From NCBI GenBank assembly GCA_905234845.1, contig CAJOIW010000020.1, positions 1-42,903 on the forward strand: 42,903 nt of DNA. The letters are read 5' to 3'. Of this stretch, positions 7,000 through 15,004 are shown piece by piece. A program made the position numbers and the translations under genes. The stretch's first letter is position 1. Every line of letters begins with the position of its first letter. Source of the stretch: an uncultured Prevotella sp. Its GTDB lineage: Bacteria; Bacteroidota; Bacteroidia; Bacteroidales; Bacteroidaceae. The notes under the pieces were generated by a model, which was given only the letters and a program-made list of their open reading frames with translations, did not search any database and was not told where the DNA came from.

Positions 7000-8510
7000 T
7001 ATCTTTTGCATTGAGTCTGGTGGCCCTGATAGTGGGCTATATGATATATGGCCGTCTGGTGGAGCGGGTGTTTGCTCCCGACGACCGTCCTACGCCCGCT
7101 GTGTCGAAAGCCGACGGTGTGGACTATATAGAGCTTCCTGGATGGAAGGTGTTTATGATACAGTTTCTGAACATCGCCGGCACGGGGCCCATCTTTGGAG
7201 CCATCATGGGCGCATGGTACGGGCCGATGGCCTATCTATGGATAGTGCTGGGTTGCATTTTCGCTGGTGCCGTGCACGATTATCTTATCGGAATGCTCTC
7301 GGTGCGCCATGGCGGAGCAGGGCTGCCTGAGCTTGTGGGCCGCTACCTCGGCAGGGCGACGAAGCGCGTGATGCTCGTCTTCTCTGTATTGCTGCTCATG
7401 ATGGTCGGTGTGGTGTTTGTCTATAGTCCAGCCATAATCATGGACACCATTTGGGGAACGAAGATGGCGTGGATTATCGGCATTTTTGTCTACTACGTTA
7501 TCGCCACGATGCTGCCCATCGACAAGATTATCGGTAAGATCTATCCGCTCTTCGCTTTCTCGCTATTGTTCATGGCAGCTGCGTTGTTGGTAGGACTGAT
7601 TGTGAAGATGCCAGCCCTGCCCGAGCTGTGGACCTCGATGAGCGATTATACCGCTGCTCATGCGCAGCCGAGCCTTGGCATAGAGGGATTCATCGGGAAG
7701 AATCCCGTGTTTCCCTGTCTGTTCATCACGATAGCTTGCGGAGCCATCAGTGGTTTCCATGCCACGCAGAGTCCGCTCATGGCGCGTTGCATGAAGCATG
7801 AGCGGCAGGGCCGCCCCATCTTCTATGGCGCCATGATTACCGAAGGTGTGGTGGCACTCATCTGGGCCACGGCCTCGATGTATTTCTTCTATTACGGCGG
7901 TTGGCGCGAGGTGGTTTCTGCTGACACCGTCAACGCGTTCATGGCCCAGGCCGACGGCGGCAAGTCGCTCGTGCAGTTCTTTGATGCCCCCACAGTGGTG
8001 AAGGAGATTTGCTCGGGCTGGCTCGGCATCGTTGGCGGCATCCTGGCTATCCTCGGGGTGGTGGCTGCACCCATCACCAGTGGCGACACTGCCTTCCGTT
8101 CGGCACGGCTCATCATTGCCGAGGCCATTCATCTGGAGCAGCGCAGCATCAGAAAACGCCTCTACATCTGCATCCCGATGTTTGCAGCCGCCATCCTGCT
8201 GCTTGTGTGGCAGATGGAGAATCCTAACGGCTTCAACGTGATTTGGCAATACTTCGGCTGGTCGAACCAGACGATGGCTGTCTTCACGCTCTGGACCATC
8301 ACGGTCTATCTGGCACGCTGGCGCAAGCCGTTCGTACTCACCCTCGTGCCTGCAGTCTTCATGACGGTGATCAGCGCAACCTTCCTGCTCGTCTCGCAGC
8401 AGGCATTCGGACTACAATCTGCCATTGCCTATACTGGCAGCGCAGTGGTGCTCGTGGGTGCCCTGGTGTGGTTTGTCGCATGGTATCGAAAAGAAAAAAA
8501 TAACAAATAA
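6996..8510 (+). CDS. cstA: Carbon starvation protein CstA family transporter
   Basis: 504 residues, polytopic, with about 13 membrane segments. The N-terminal signature is present: ADGVDYIELPGWKVFMIQFLNIAGTGPIFGAIMGA. A second conserved stretch reads ACGAISGFHATQSPLMARCM. CstA proteins import peptides or pyruvate across the inner membrane, often on nutrient limitation. The length matches the short Bacteroidota form rather than the 700-residue E. coli protein. Its ATG lies inside the PIN stop (ATGA), so it seems to depend on the toxin-antitoxin promoter at 6281. An outer-membrane protein gene follows by 20 bases. Confidence 0.9.
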   Translation: MISFALSLVALIVGYMIYGRLVERVFAPDDRPTPAVSKADGVDYIELPGWKVFMIQFLNIAGTGPIFGAIMGAWYGPMAYLWIVLGCIFAGAVHDYLIGMLSVRHGGAGLPELVGRYLGRATKRVMLVFSVLLLMMVGVVFVYSPAIIMDTIWGTKMAWIIGIFVYYVIATMLPIDKIIGKIYPLFAFSLLFMAAALLVGLIVKMPALPELWTSMSDYTAAHAQPSLGIEGFIGKNPVFPCLFITIACGAISGFHATQSPLMARCMKHERQGRPIFYGAMITEGVVALIWATASMYFFYYGGWREVVSADTVNAFMAQADGGKSLVQFFDAPTVVKEICSGWLGIVGGILAILGVVAAPITSGDTAFRSARLIIAEAIHLEQRSIRKRLYICIPMFAAAILLLVWQMENPNGFNVIWQYFGWSNQTMAVFTLWTITVYLARWRKPFVLTLVPAVFMTVISATFLLVSQQAFGLQSAIAYTGSAVVLVGALVWFVAWYRKEKNNK

Positions 8511-8530
8511 ACTATAAAACATCAACAATT

Positions 8531-9109
8531 ATGAAAAGAGTATTGACAGTAATGGCCATCGCCCTGATGATGGCAACGTCGGCAAGCGCACAAGGTCGCG
8601 ACATCGGTCCGTTCGATCAAGGTAAACTTTATGTGGGAGCCTCGCTCACAGGCTTGAACCTCAGCTACAGTGGCGACAGCCACCTCAACCTTGGAGTCTC
8701 TGCACAGGCTGGTTATACCGTGGCCGACAATCTGATGCTCCTCGGGCAAGCAACCTTCCAGCACAATGGCAGCGATGCCTCGTCGAATGAGTACAAGATT
8801 GGTGCGGGTGGACGCTACTACATCATTCAGAACGGTCTATTCCTCGGTGCCTACTGCAACCTTGTTCATCAAGACTACAAGGAGCAAGTTCCCGTAATAA
8901 ATGAAGGAATTCCCACAGGAGAGACCCGTTCTCATCGTTGTAATATCAACGACGTTCGTCCGAGTGTGGAGGTGGGCTATGCCTTCTTCGTGAGCCGTAC
9001 CGTCACCGTTGAGCCTGCCGTCTATTACGAGCAGTCGTTCAAATCGCACAGCAAATATTCATCCGTTGGTCTGAAGGTGGGCATCGGAGTCTATCTGTAC
9101 AAGGATTAA
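8531..9109 (+). CDS. Outer-membrane beta-barrel protein
   Basis: 192 residues with a signal peptide (MKRVLTVMAIALMMATSASAQ) and a mature region of alternating beta strands: LYVGASLTGLNLSYSG, LNLGVSAQAGYTVADNLMLLG, YKIGAGGRYYI, and a terminal strand VGLKVGIGVYLYKD. This is the pattern of OmpA/OmpX-like 8-stranded barrels (OMP_b-brl) common in Bacteroidales. It lies 20 bases after cstA and 23 bases before recR, and no separate promoter was found. Specific function unknown. Confidence 0.78.
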   Translation: MKRVLTVMAIALMMATSASAQGRDIGPFDQGKLYVGASLTGLNLSYSGDSHLNLGVSAQAGYTVADNLMLLGQATFQHNGSDASSNEYKIGAGGRYYIIQNGLFLGAYCNLVHQDYKEQVPVINEGIPTGETRSHRCNINDVRPSVEVGYAFFVSRTVTVEPAVYYEQSFKSHSKYSSVGLKVGIGVYLYKD

Positions 9110-9132
9110 GAACGTAAAGCCAAGCGAAATAG

Positions 9133-9747
9133 ATGGATTCGGCCTATCCGTCTGAGCTTCTGGAGAAAGCCGTACAGGAGTTCTCCAAGTTGCCGGGCAT
9201 AGGGCGCAAGACAGCCTTGCGCCTTGTGCTCCACTTGTTACGCAGGACTAACGAGGAGGTAGAAGCCTTCGCTTCGGCAGTGGCAACGATGCGGCGCGAC
9301 GTGAAACATTGCCGTGTGTGTCATAATATCAGCGATACTGATCTCTGTCCTATTTGCAGCGATCAGCGGCGCGATACTTCGACCATTTGCGTGGTGGAGA
9401 ACATTCAGGATGTGCTTGCTGTAGAGAACACGCAGCAGTATCATGGTCTCTATCATGTGCTTGGAGGCATTATCTCGCCCATGGACGGTATCGGGCCGAG
9501 CGACATCGAGATTGATTCATTGGTGAAACGCGTGAGTGAGGGTGGTATCTGTGAGGTCATCATGGCACTTAGCTCGACGATGGAAGGCGATACGACGAAC
9601 TTCTATATCTCACGTAAGCTTGCTCCCTACAATGTGCGGTTAAGTGTTATAGCAAGAGGAATCTCCGTAGGCGACGAGCTCGAATATACCGACGAGGTGA
9701 CTCTTGGACGTGCCATCCTCAACCGCACGGAAATGGAGAAAGGGTGA
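9133..9747 (+). CDS. recR: Recombination protein RecR
   Basis: 204 residues, normal for RecR. In order: helix-hairpin-helix [17 protein letters not shown] (about 17-34), a four-Cys zinc finger [16 protein letters not shown] (about 58-73), and a Toprim domain ([15 protein letters not shown] through YHVLGG). RecR works with RecF and RecO to load RecA at single-strand gaps. It sits in a plus-strand run between an outer-membrane protein and a membrane protein. No oddities. Confidence 0.97.
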   Translation: MDSAYPSELLEKAVQEFSKLPGIGRKTALRLVLHLLRRTNEEVEAFASAVATMRRDVKHCRVCHNISDTDLCPICSDQRRDTSTICVVENIQDVLAVENTQQYHGLYHVLGGIISPMDGIGPSDIEIDSLVKRVSEGGICEVIMALSSTMEGDTTNFYISRKLAPYNVRLSVIARGISVGDELEYTDEVTLGRAILNRTEMEKG

Positions 9748-9781
9748 GAGAAGAGTAAAAAGAGAAGAGTGAAAAGGAAAT

Positions 9782-10216
9782 ATGAAAGAAACACAAAAGA
9801 TATTGATGTCTGTGTTCATAGCCATATTGGTTGTGGCAGTCGTTTTAGTAGTGATAGGCGAGACAAACCTGCTGCCCAATGGTGAGTTGGCAGAGGAGAA
9901 ACAGACTGAGTTCGTGGTATTGACCATCATGGAGTTGCTCACCATCTGCCTCATACCTTTGGCGCTGCGCCTGTTTAAGTTTCAAAGGGTGAAACGCGAG
10001 CTTATCTCTCCCGAGGGGTTGCGTCGTTGGGCAATGGTCCGTCTCATGATGATAGGCGATCTGATGCTGGTCAACATATTGCTCTACTATCTCTTCATGA
10101 ACCCGGCCTTCGGCTATATGGGCATCATCTTGTTCCTTTGCATGTTCTTTATCGTGCCGACAAGGAGCCGGTGCAACAATGAGCTGGAATCCTCCGCCTC
10201 GGAGGAGGACAAATAA
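9782..10216 (+). CDS. Hypothetical inner-membrane protein
   Basis: 144 residues with four likely membrane segments (about 6-26, 45-62, 82-105 and 109-126) and a charged C-terminal tail (SSASEEDK). No known domain is recognised. It lies between recR and a glycosyltransferase, 13 bases before the latter's chosen start. Close packing suggests shared transcription; it could be an accessory membrane subunit for the glycosyltransferase, but nothing in the sequence shows that. Confidence 0.7.
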   Translation: MKETQKILMSVFIAILVVAVVLVVIGETNLLPNGELAEEKQTEFVVLTIMELLTICLIPLALRLFKFQRVKRELISPEGLRRWAMVRLMMIGDLMLVNILLYYLFMNPAFGYMGIILFLCMFFIVPTRSRCNNELESSASEEDK

Positions 10217-10229
10217 TGAAAACGAAAGA

Positions 10230-11420
10230 ATGAAACTGTCGGTTATCATTGTAAACTATAATGTCAAGTTCTATGTAGAACAGTGTCTCGTGGCACTTCA
10301 GCGGGCGATAGAAGGTATCGATGCCGATGTGTATGTGGTCGATAACCACTCACGTGACGGCTCGGTCGACTTTCTCACCAAACGGTTTCCGTCGGTAAAC
10401 ATCGTCAGCTGTAACCATAATCTCGGTTTCGCGCGAGCTAACAACATCGCCATCCGTCAGAGCGAGGGCGAGTATGTGCTGCTGCTCAACCCCGACACCA
10501 TCGTGGGCGAACGAGTCATCAAAGAGGCTCTGGCCTTCATGGAAAATCATCCGAAGGCGGGGGCGGTAGGCGTGCGGATGCTGAAGTCGAACGGCGAGGA
10601 TGCCATGGAGTCGCGGCGAGGACTACCCACGCCCATGACCTCATTCTACAAGATGTGCGGACTCTGTGCCCGTTATCCGAAAAGCCATCGGTATGGTCGG
10701 TATTACATGAGTTACTTGTCGTGGGACGAGGCCGCGAAGATAGATATTGTCAGTGGAGCGTTTTGTCTGTTGAGTCGCAAGGCACTCGATGATATCGGAC
10801 TGTTAGACGAAGACTATTTTATGTATGGTGAGGATATCGACCTCTCTTATCGCCTGATCAAGGGCGGATATGAGAACTGGTATCTGCCCCTTCGCATACT
10901 TCACTATAAGGGCGAGAGCACACAGAAATCATCGTTCCGCTACGTCCACGTGTTCTATGAGGCCATGCTCATCTTCTTCCGAAAGCACTACAGCCACATG
11001 AGCCTGTTACTTTCCATTCCCATCAAGACAGCCATCTACTTGAAAGCCTCAGTTGCCCTTGTGCAGATGCAGGTGCAGAAGATGCGCAAGAGCCTCGGAT
11101 TCTTCAACAAGCATCGCAAGAAAGAACCGCTCTACATCTTCATTGGTACCACAAAGGCTACGGACCAATGTCGTCAGATTGCACGGAAAAAAGGACTTGA
11201 TGCCCGATTTGTCGAAGCAGACCAACGGCATTTTCCTGACGGACATCTCTCCATGTCGTTACCCGATGCCGATAGCATCTATGTGGTCTACGACGTTAAT
11301 GCCTTCAGCTTTGACCGCATTTTTGAAATCTTTGGTCGGGAACCCAAGCCAAACGTGCGCATCGGAACCTATAATTGTAAGACGCGTACCGTTATTACAG
11401 CAGAGGAAATACTCAAATGA
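10230..11420 (+). CDS. Glycosyltransferase family 2
   Basis: 396 residues from the ATG at 10230. An upstream in-frame start at 10179 would overlap the previous gene and put an unrelated PPPRRRTNNENE segment ahead of the conserved strand. The GT-A fold is clear: LSVIIVNYNVKFYVEQC, VYVVDNHSRDGS, NLGFARANNIAI, the metal-binding LLLNPDT, and DEDYFMYGEDIDLSYR. This resembles rhamnosyl/dTDP-sugar transferases acting at the cytoplasmic face of the membrane in surface glycan synthesis. The last 100 residues form a family-specific extension. Its stop overlaps the GNAT gene by four bases. Donor and acceptor are unknown. Confidence 0.9.
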   Translation: MKLSVIIVNYNVKFYVEQCLVALQRAIEGIDADVYVVDNHSRDGSVDFLTKRFPSVNIVSCNHNLGFARANNIAIRQSEGEYVLLLNPDTIVGERVIKEALAFMENHPKAGAVGVRMLKSNGEDAMESRRGLPTPMTSFYKMCGLCARYPKSHRYGRYYMSYLSWDEAAKIDIVSGAFCLLSRKALDDIGLLDEDYFMYGEDIDLSYRLIKGGYENWYLPLRILHYKGESTQKSSFRYVHVFYEAMLIFFRKHYSHMSLLLSIPIKTAIYLKASVALVQMQVQKMRKSLGFFNKHRKKEPLYIFIGTTKATDQCRQIARKKGLDARFVEADQRHFPDGHLSMSLPDADSIYVVYDVNAFSFDRIFEIFGREPKPNVRIGTYNCKTRTVITAEEILK

Positions 11421-11911
11421 ACCTTCTCCGAGCCATAGAACCCGAGGATCTTGATTTGCTCTATACCATAGAGAACGACCGTGAGCTCTGGAACATCGGC
11501 ACGACCAATGTTCCTTATTCGCGTTATGTGCTTCACGATTACATCGCGCAGTCTTCTGGCGACATCTATACAGACCGGCAGGTACGTCTCATCATTGAGG
11601 TAGAGGGAAAGGCCATAGGCATTATCGACCTCCAGAATTTCAGTCCCCAGCACAATCGAGCCGAGGTGGGTATTGTGGTGCAGAAGCCCTATCGTCGGCG
11701 CGGATATGCACTTCGAGCCATTCAGGAGCTAGTGTCATACGCCCGTCATACACTCCACCTTCACCAGCTCTACGCCGTTATTGAAGAGGGTAACCATGCT
11801 GCATTGCAGCTGTTTCAAAAGGCTGGCTTCATGAGCGAGGCTATATTAAGTCAGTGGTTGTACGATGGTGACGAATATCTGGATGCCCGTCTACTGCAGA
11901 TAATTTTATAA
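11417..11911 (+). CDS. GNAT family N-acetyltransferase
   Basis: 164 residues of the RimJ/RimL/SpeG-like type: LRAIEPEDLDLLYTIEND at the start, GIIDLQNFSPQHNRAEVGIVV in the core, the acetyl-CoA pyrophosphate loop KPYRRRGYA (Q/RxxGxG/A-like, about residues 92-100), and LYAVIEEGNHAALQLFQKAGF near the end. It transfers an acetyl group from acetyl-CoA to an amine; the substrate cannot be told (polyamine and protein N-terminus are both possible). Four-base overlap with the glycosyltransferase suggests coupling. tRNA-Asp follows after 67 bases with its own promoter. Confidence 0.88.
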   Translation: MNLLRAIEPEDLDLLYTIENDRELWNIGTTNVPYSRYVLHDYIAQSSGDIYTDRQVRLIIEVEGKAIGIIDLQNFSPQHNRAEVGIVVQKPYRRRGYALRAIQELVSYARHTLHLHQLYAVIEEGNHAALQLFQKAGFMSEAILSQWLYDGDEYLDARLLQIIL

Positions 11912-11928
11912 AAAAAGTCGCAAAAAAT

Positions 11929-11959
11929 TTGGAGCATTCAATTTTTCTCATTACCTTTG
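11929..11959 (+). promoter_or_regulatory. Promoter of tRNA-Asp
   Basis: TTG (11929-11931), a 20-base spacer and TACCTTTG (11952-11959), 20 bases before the tRNA. Confidence 0.8.
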
Positions 11960-11978
11960 CACCCGCTAATCAAGAAAT

Positions 11979-12053
11979 GGTGCGTTAGTTCAGCCTGGTT
12001 AGAATGCCTGCCTGTCACGCAGGAGGTCACGGGTTCGAGTCCCGTACGCACCG
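11979..12053 (+). tRNA. tRNA-Asp (GTC)
   Basis: The cloverleaf is complete. Acceptor GGTGCGT/ACGCACC, anticodon stem CCTGC/GCAGG with loop CTGTCAC (anticodon GTC), T-arm ACGGG-TTCGAGT-CCCGT and discriminator G. CCA is not encoded (GCA follows). Confidence 0.97.
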
Positions 12054-12081
12054 CAAAGGATTATCAAGTTCAAGTCAAGAG

Positions 12082-12110
12082 TCTCCAATCGTTTAAGGTT
12101 GGAGATTTTT
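12082..12110 (+). terminator. Terminator after tRNA-Asp
   Basis: TCTCCAA (12082-12088) pairs with TTGGAGA (12099-12105), followed by TTTTT. It ends the tRNA transcript just before the next gene. Confidence 0.75.
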
Positions 12111-12131
12111 CATTATATCAATAAAGATTCT

Positions 12132-13628
12132 ATGAAAAAGTTGTTTGTTTGGATAGTGCCTCTGATCGTTAGTGTGTGTCATGCGGAAGATATCACCATT
12201 TGTTATAAAGGTACATCGGCAAAAGTGACACAAAAGGCGCGGGACAGCGTCAGCGTGACTGTCGATGGTGCAAAGGTGAGCATAGAGAGCCTGTACAAAG
12301 ATCACCTGCTCACTCTTCGTTTGACAGGCAAGAGTAATGACGGACAGCTCGTCTTGAAAACCGCTGGAAAGGCCAAAGTGAAGCTCGACGGTTTGACACT
12401 GACCAGTAAGGAGGGGGCACCGCTCTGGCTGAAGAATAAGAAAAAGGTGGAGATCGAGGCGGTTAAAAACACGGAAAACACGCTCACTATTACCGCTTGC
12501 ACTGATACGGCTAACCATAAAGCGGCTACTATCTGGGCGAAAGACAAGTTGCTGCTCTCGGGCACAGGAAAACTCAACATCGTCGCCACTGGTGACGGTT
12601 GTCGCGGAATCAAGACCAAGAAGGATATCACTATTGAGAATCTGACACTCAACGTGACGACCTCGGGCGATAATCTGGGCGAAAAACCCTTCGTTATGGG
12701 TGTTCCACCAGAGTTTAGCGGAGAAATGCCCGATTTTGGCGGGCCACCTCCATTCGGCAATGATAGTCTAAGACGTGGAGGTCCACCAGACTTTGGTAAC
12801 TTTCCACCCTTTGGTGGGATACGTCCAGAGAGTAATGACAGTCTGAGACGAGAGGGACCGCCCGATTTTGGAGATGATATGCCTGCCTTTGGAGGTGGAT
12901 TTGGAGGGAAACACAAATATATCTCTTCGACCAAGGGCATAGCATCGAAAGGAAAAATTATCATTAACAGCGGCATTGTGACAGTGAGGACCAACACAGC
13001 TGGTGCCGAGGGCATTGAAGGCAAAGAGGGTATAGTCTTCAATGGAGGCAATGTAGATGTGCTGGCCACCGACGATGCTATCAACGCTAATGCCCCCATA
13101 GAGTTTAATGGTGCTGATGTTATAGCCCGAAGCATAGGCAACGATGCTGTTGATGCCAATCCTGAGGGAGGTTTTTTCCCTCCATTTGGAGGTAATAGTG
13201 AGTTGGAAATAAGCCCTGCTATCATCATCACAGGCGGCACCGTCTATGCTTGGAGTCAGGTGGGGCCGCCAGAAGAGGGACTTGACAGTGACTTTGCTCC
13301 AATTGCTATTGAGGGTGGTACCATTTTCACAGTAGGAGGTTTTATTGGCGAGATGCCGTCTGTGCCTACTAACGAGACCGCCAAGCAGCCTACCATATTG
13401 CTCAGTGGCCTTAACATTGTGGAGGATGCACCCATCTATATCTGCGATGACGGCGGCAAGACCATTCTTACTGTCACCGTTCCCTTCTCCCTTCGTCAAA
13501 GTGCCACTCTCATAGGCAGTCCCGCGTTTAAGGTAGGACGCACCTATACCATAAAGACAAAAGGCTACGAGAATACCTTCACCATCAAAGAGCCATTCAC
13601 GGCTATTCCGTCGTCATTTAGGAAATAA
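12132..13628 (+). CDS. Secreted carbohydrate-binding protein, Cthe_2159 family
   Basis: 498 residues from the ATG at 12132, which starts the signal peptide MKKLFVWIVPLIVSVCHA; the longer frame to 12099 would run into the tRNA terminator. The body is a series of short beta turns (KVKLDGLTLTSKEGAPLWLK, TIWAKDKLLLSGTGKLNIVATGDG, GIKTKKDITIENLTLNV, GIEGKEGIVFNGGNVDV, DAINAN), the right-handed beta-helix pattern of Cthe_2159/DUF4353 proteins that bind acidic polysaccharides. A low-complexity insert at about 195-260 carries repeated PPDFG/PPFGG units with two LRR-G/E-GPPDFG copies. Function is inferred from the family. Confidence 0.82.
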   Translation: MKKLFVWIVPLIVSVCHAEDITICYKGTSAKVTQKARDSVSVTVDGAKVSIESLYKDHLLTLRLTGKSNDGQLVLKTAGKAKVKLDGLTLTSKEGAPLWLKNKKKVEIEAVKNTENTLTITACTDTANHKAATIWAKDKLLLSGTGKLNIVATGDGCRGIKTKKDITIENLTLNVTTSGDNLGEKPFVMGVPPEFSGEMPDFGGPPPFGNDSLRRGGPPDFGNFPPFGGIRPESNDSLRREGPPDFGDDMPAFGGGFGGKHKYISSTKGIASKGKIIINSGIVTVRTNTAGAEGIEGKEGIVFNGGNVDVLATDDAINANAPIEFNGADVIARSIGNDAVDANPEGGFFPPFGGNSELEISPAIIITGGTVYAWSQVGPPEEGLDSDFAPIAIEGGTIFTVGGFIGEMPSVPTNETAKQPTILLSGLNIVEDAPIYICDDGGKTILTVTVPFSLRQSATLIGSPAFKVGRTYTIKTKGYENTFTIKEPFTAIPSSFRK

Positions 13629-13691
13629 TGTGTTTTTATACTTTTTCTTGCTTTTTTTCTTATAAAATGATTTATTATCAGAATAAATATA

Positions 13692-13699
13692 TAACTTTG
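13692..13699 (+). promoter_or_regulatory. Probable -7 box for the secreted protein at 13753
   Basis: TAACTTTG 53 bases before the ATG matches the -7 consensus exactly; the -33 position has ATT or GAT rather than TTG. Confidence 0.5.
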
Positions 13700-13752
13700 C
13701 AGCGTTCTTGAGACAAAATCCTATTAAAGTATAACTTAATGGCCTTTAGAAA

Positions 13753-14895
13753 ATGAAAAAAAGATTTTTTACACTATTATTCGTGCTGATTACGATAGTA
13801 TCGGGTGTATTGGCACAGGAGATCACAAGTGTGACCTTGACCATCAAGGAGAACGGTGGTGAGTCTTTCCCTGTACCATTGTCTTCCTCGGGTTTTGAGG
13901 ATGTGGTTTTGGAAGAAGCGGTAACCTCGCTGATGATACAGAAGGTAGAGGTGGAGACTTCCGGTGCGGTGAGCGATGTTGCTTTTGTTGGAACAATGTA
14001 TAGCACCAGTGAGGGCGGACTCGGACCCGATGATGAGTGGCGAGCCATCCCGCTGGAGTCTCTGGGCAATGGCAAGTGGGTCTTGGAACCGGAGGGCGAG
14101 GGTATCGAGCTCGTGGAAGAAAAATGGCTGAGCCAGAACAAGAACAAGACGTTCGAGTACTTTATTCAGGCCAAGAACTCCTCGGGTAGCGACATTCTCT
14201 TCAACAATGGCGGCGCAAACTATAAGGTTGTCTTTTTCACGGGCGAAGGTGGAGGATCTTGGAAGGTGAAGTTCTATAAGAAGAATACTGCTTCCTTGAC
14301 GATTGCCGTTGATGGAAACGACAGACAATATATGGTTTCAGGCGATGCCACTTACGAGCCAACCGACCAGCCCGGGCAGCTCAGTTCGCTTGTCATCAAA
14401 GGTTTTCACGTAGGATTCATACGTAATGAAGATGTGACCATCAACGATGTCAGTTTGCAGTATAAGGTTTTTGAGGAAGGTCAGGATGGCGGTTGGAACC
14501 GACTCGATTCCAACGAATATAACGAGATGAGTGGCACCGACTCGCAAGGAAATCCGGAGCATAAGATGGATTATTTTGGAAGGAATGTTAACCGTAGCGT
14601 GACCGAAGGTTTGGAGCCTGGAAAGAATTATACGCTCGAGATTATGTATCAGATTATCGACGGCGAAGGAAAATACTTCTTCCTGGGCAGAGACCGCAAT
14701 CCCATCTACCTCCACTTCTCCCTCCTCAGTGGTACTGGCATCGAAGCGGTCCATGGCTCAGAGTCTCTTAACTCCCTCTCCTTTGGGGAGGGTCGGGGAG
14801 GAGTTCCCGTCTATAACCTTCAAGGCCAGCGCGTAGGCAAAGGCTACAAGGGCATCGTGATTACGAACGGCAAGAAGATGATAGTTAAGGACTGA
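13753..14895 (+). CDS. Secreted hypothetical protein with a Bacteroidales C-terminal tail
   Basis: 380 residues with a signal peptide (MKKRFFTLLFVLITIVSGVLAQ). Two similar beta-rich halves are visible: ITSVTLTIKENGGESFPV and SLVIKGFHVGFIRNEDVT introduce comparable stretches, each followed by a 'structured difference' segment (DEWRAIPLES; GGWNRLDSNE). The last 35 residues (VYNLQGQRVGKGYKGIVITNGKKMIVKD) are the terminal module common on Prevotella secreted proteins and resembling a type IX sorting domain. Just before this tail a short GC-rich palindrome adds the residues LSFGEGRGG. No enzymatic motif is recognised. Confidence 0.72.
   Translation: MKKRFFTLLFVLITIVSGVLAQEITSVTLTIKENGGESFPVPLSSSGFEDVVLEEAVTSLMIQKVEVETSGAVSDVAFVGTMYSTSEGGLGPDDEWRAIPLESLGNGKWVLEPEGEGIELVEEKWLSQNKNKTFEYFIQAKNSSGSDILFNNGGANYKVVFFTGEGGGSWKVKFYKKNTASLTIAVDGNDRQYMVSGDATYEPTDQPGQLSSLVIKGFHVGFIRNEDVTINDVSLQYKVFEEGQDGGWNRLDSNEYNEMSGTDSQGNPEHKMDYFGRNVNRSVTEGLEPGKNYTLEIMYQIIDGEGKYFFLGRDRNPIYLHFSLLSGTGIEAVHGSESLNSLSFGEGRGGVPVYNLQGQRVGKGYKGIVITNGKKMIVKD
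14771..14805. repeat. GC-rich palindromic element inside a coding sequence
   Basis: The element runs from ACTCCCTCTCC to GGTCGGGGAGGAGTT with a TTTGGGGAG centre; the outer ends AACTCC/GGAGTT are complementary. It is read in frame as LSFGEGRGG between the secreted protein's body and its sorting tail. Similar elements lie in rhlE, the BSP protease and lysS. Confidence 0.65.
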
Positions 14896-14946
14896 AAGAG
14901 GTAGAGACGTCACATTGTGGCGTCTGTACAACGGTGTAAAAGAAAG

Positions 14947-14974
14947 CAGGGGTGCGGTTTATACCGCGCCCCTG
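14947..14974. terminator. Terminator between the secreted protein and gdhA
   Basis: CAGGGGTGCGGT (14947-14958) pairs with ACCGCGCCCCTG (14963-14974) with one G-T wobble and a TTAT loop. On the minus strand it is followed by CTTTCTTTT, so it fits best as the gdhA terminator. A weaker hairpin (AGACGTCACA/TGTGGCGTCT, 14905-14925) lies just upstream on the plus strand. Confidence 0.65.
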
Positions 14975-15004
14975 TTGCTATATAGATAATCTTTGTGCTG
15001 TTTA

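Noticed and set aside
12302..13240. 312-codon antisense open frame
   Set aside because: It is the complement of the repeat-rich Cthe_2159-type gene; its Pro/Ser-rich composition follows from that sequence.
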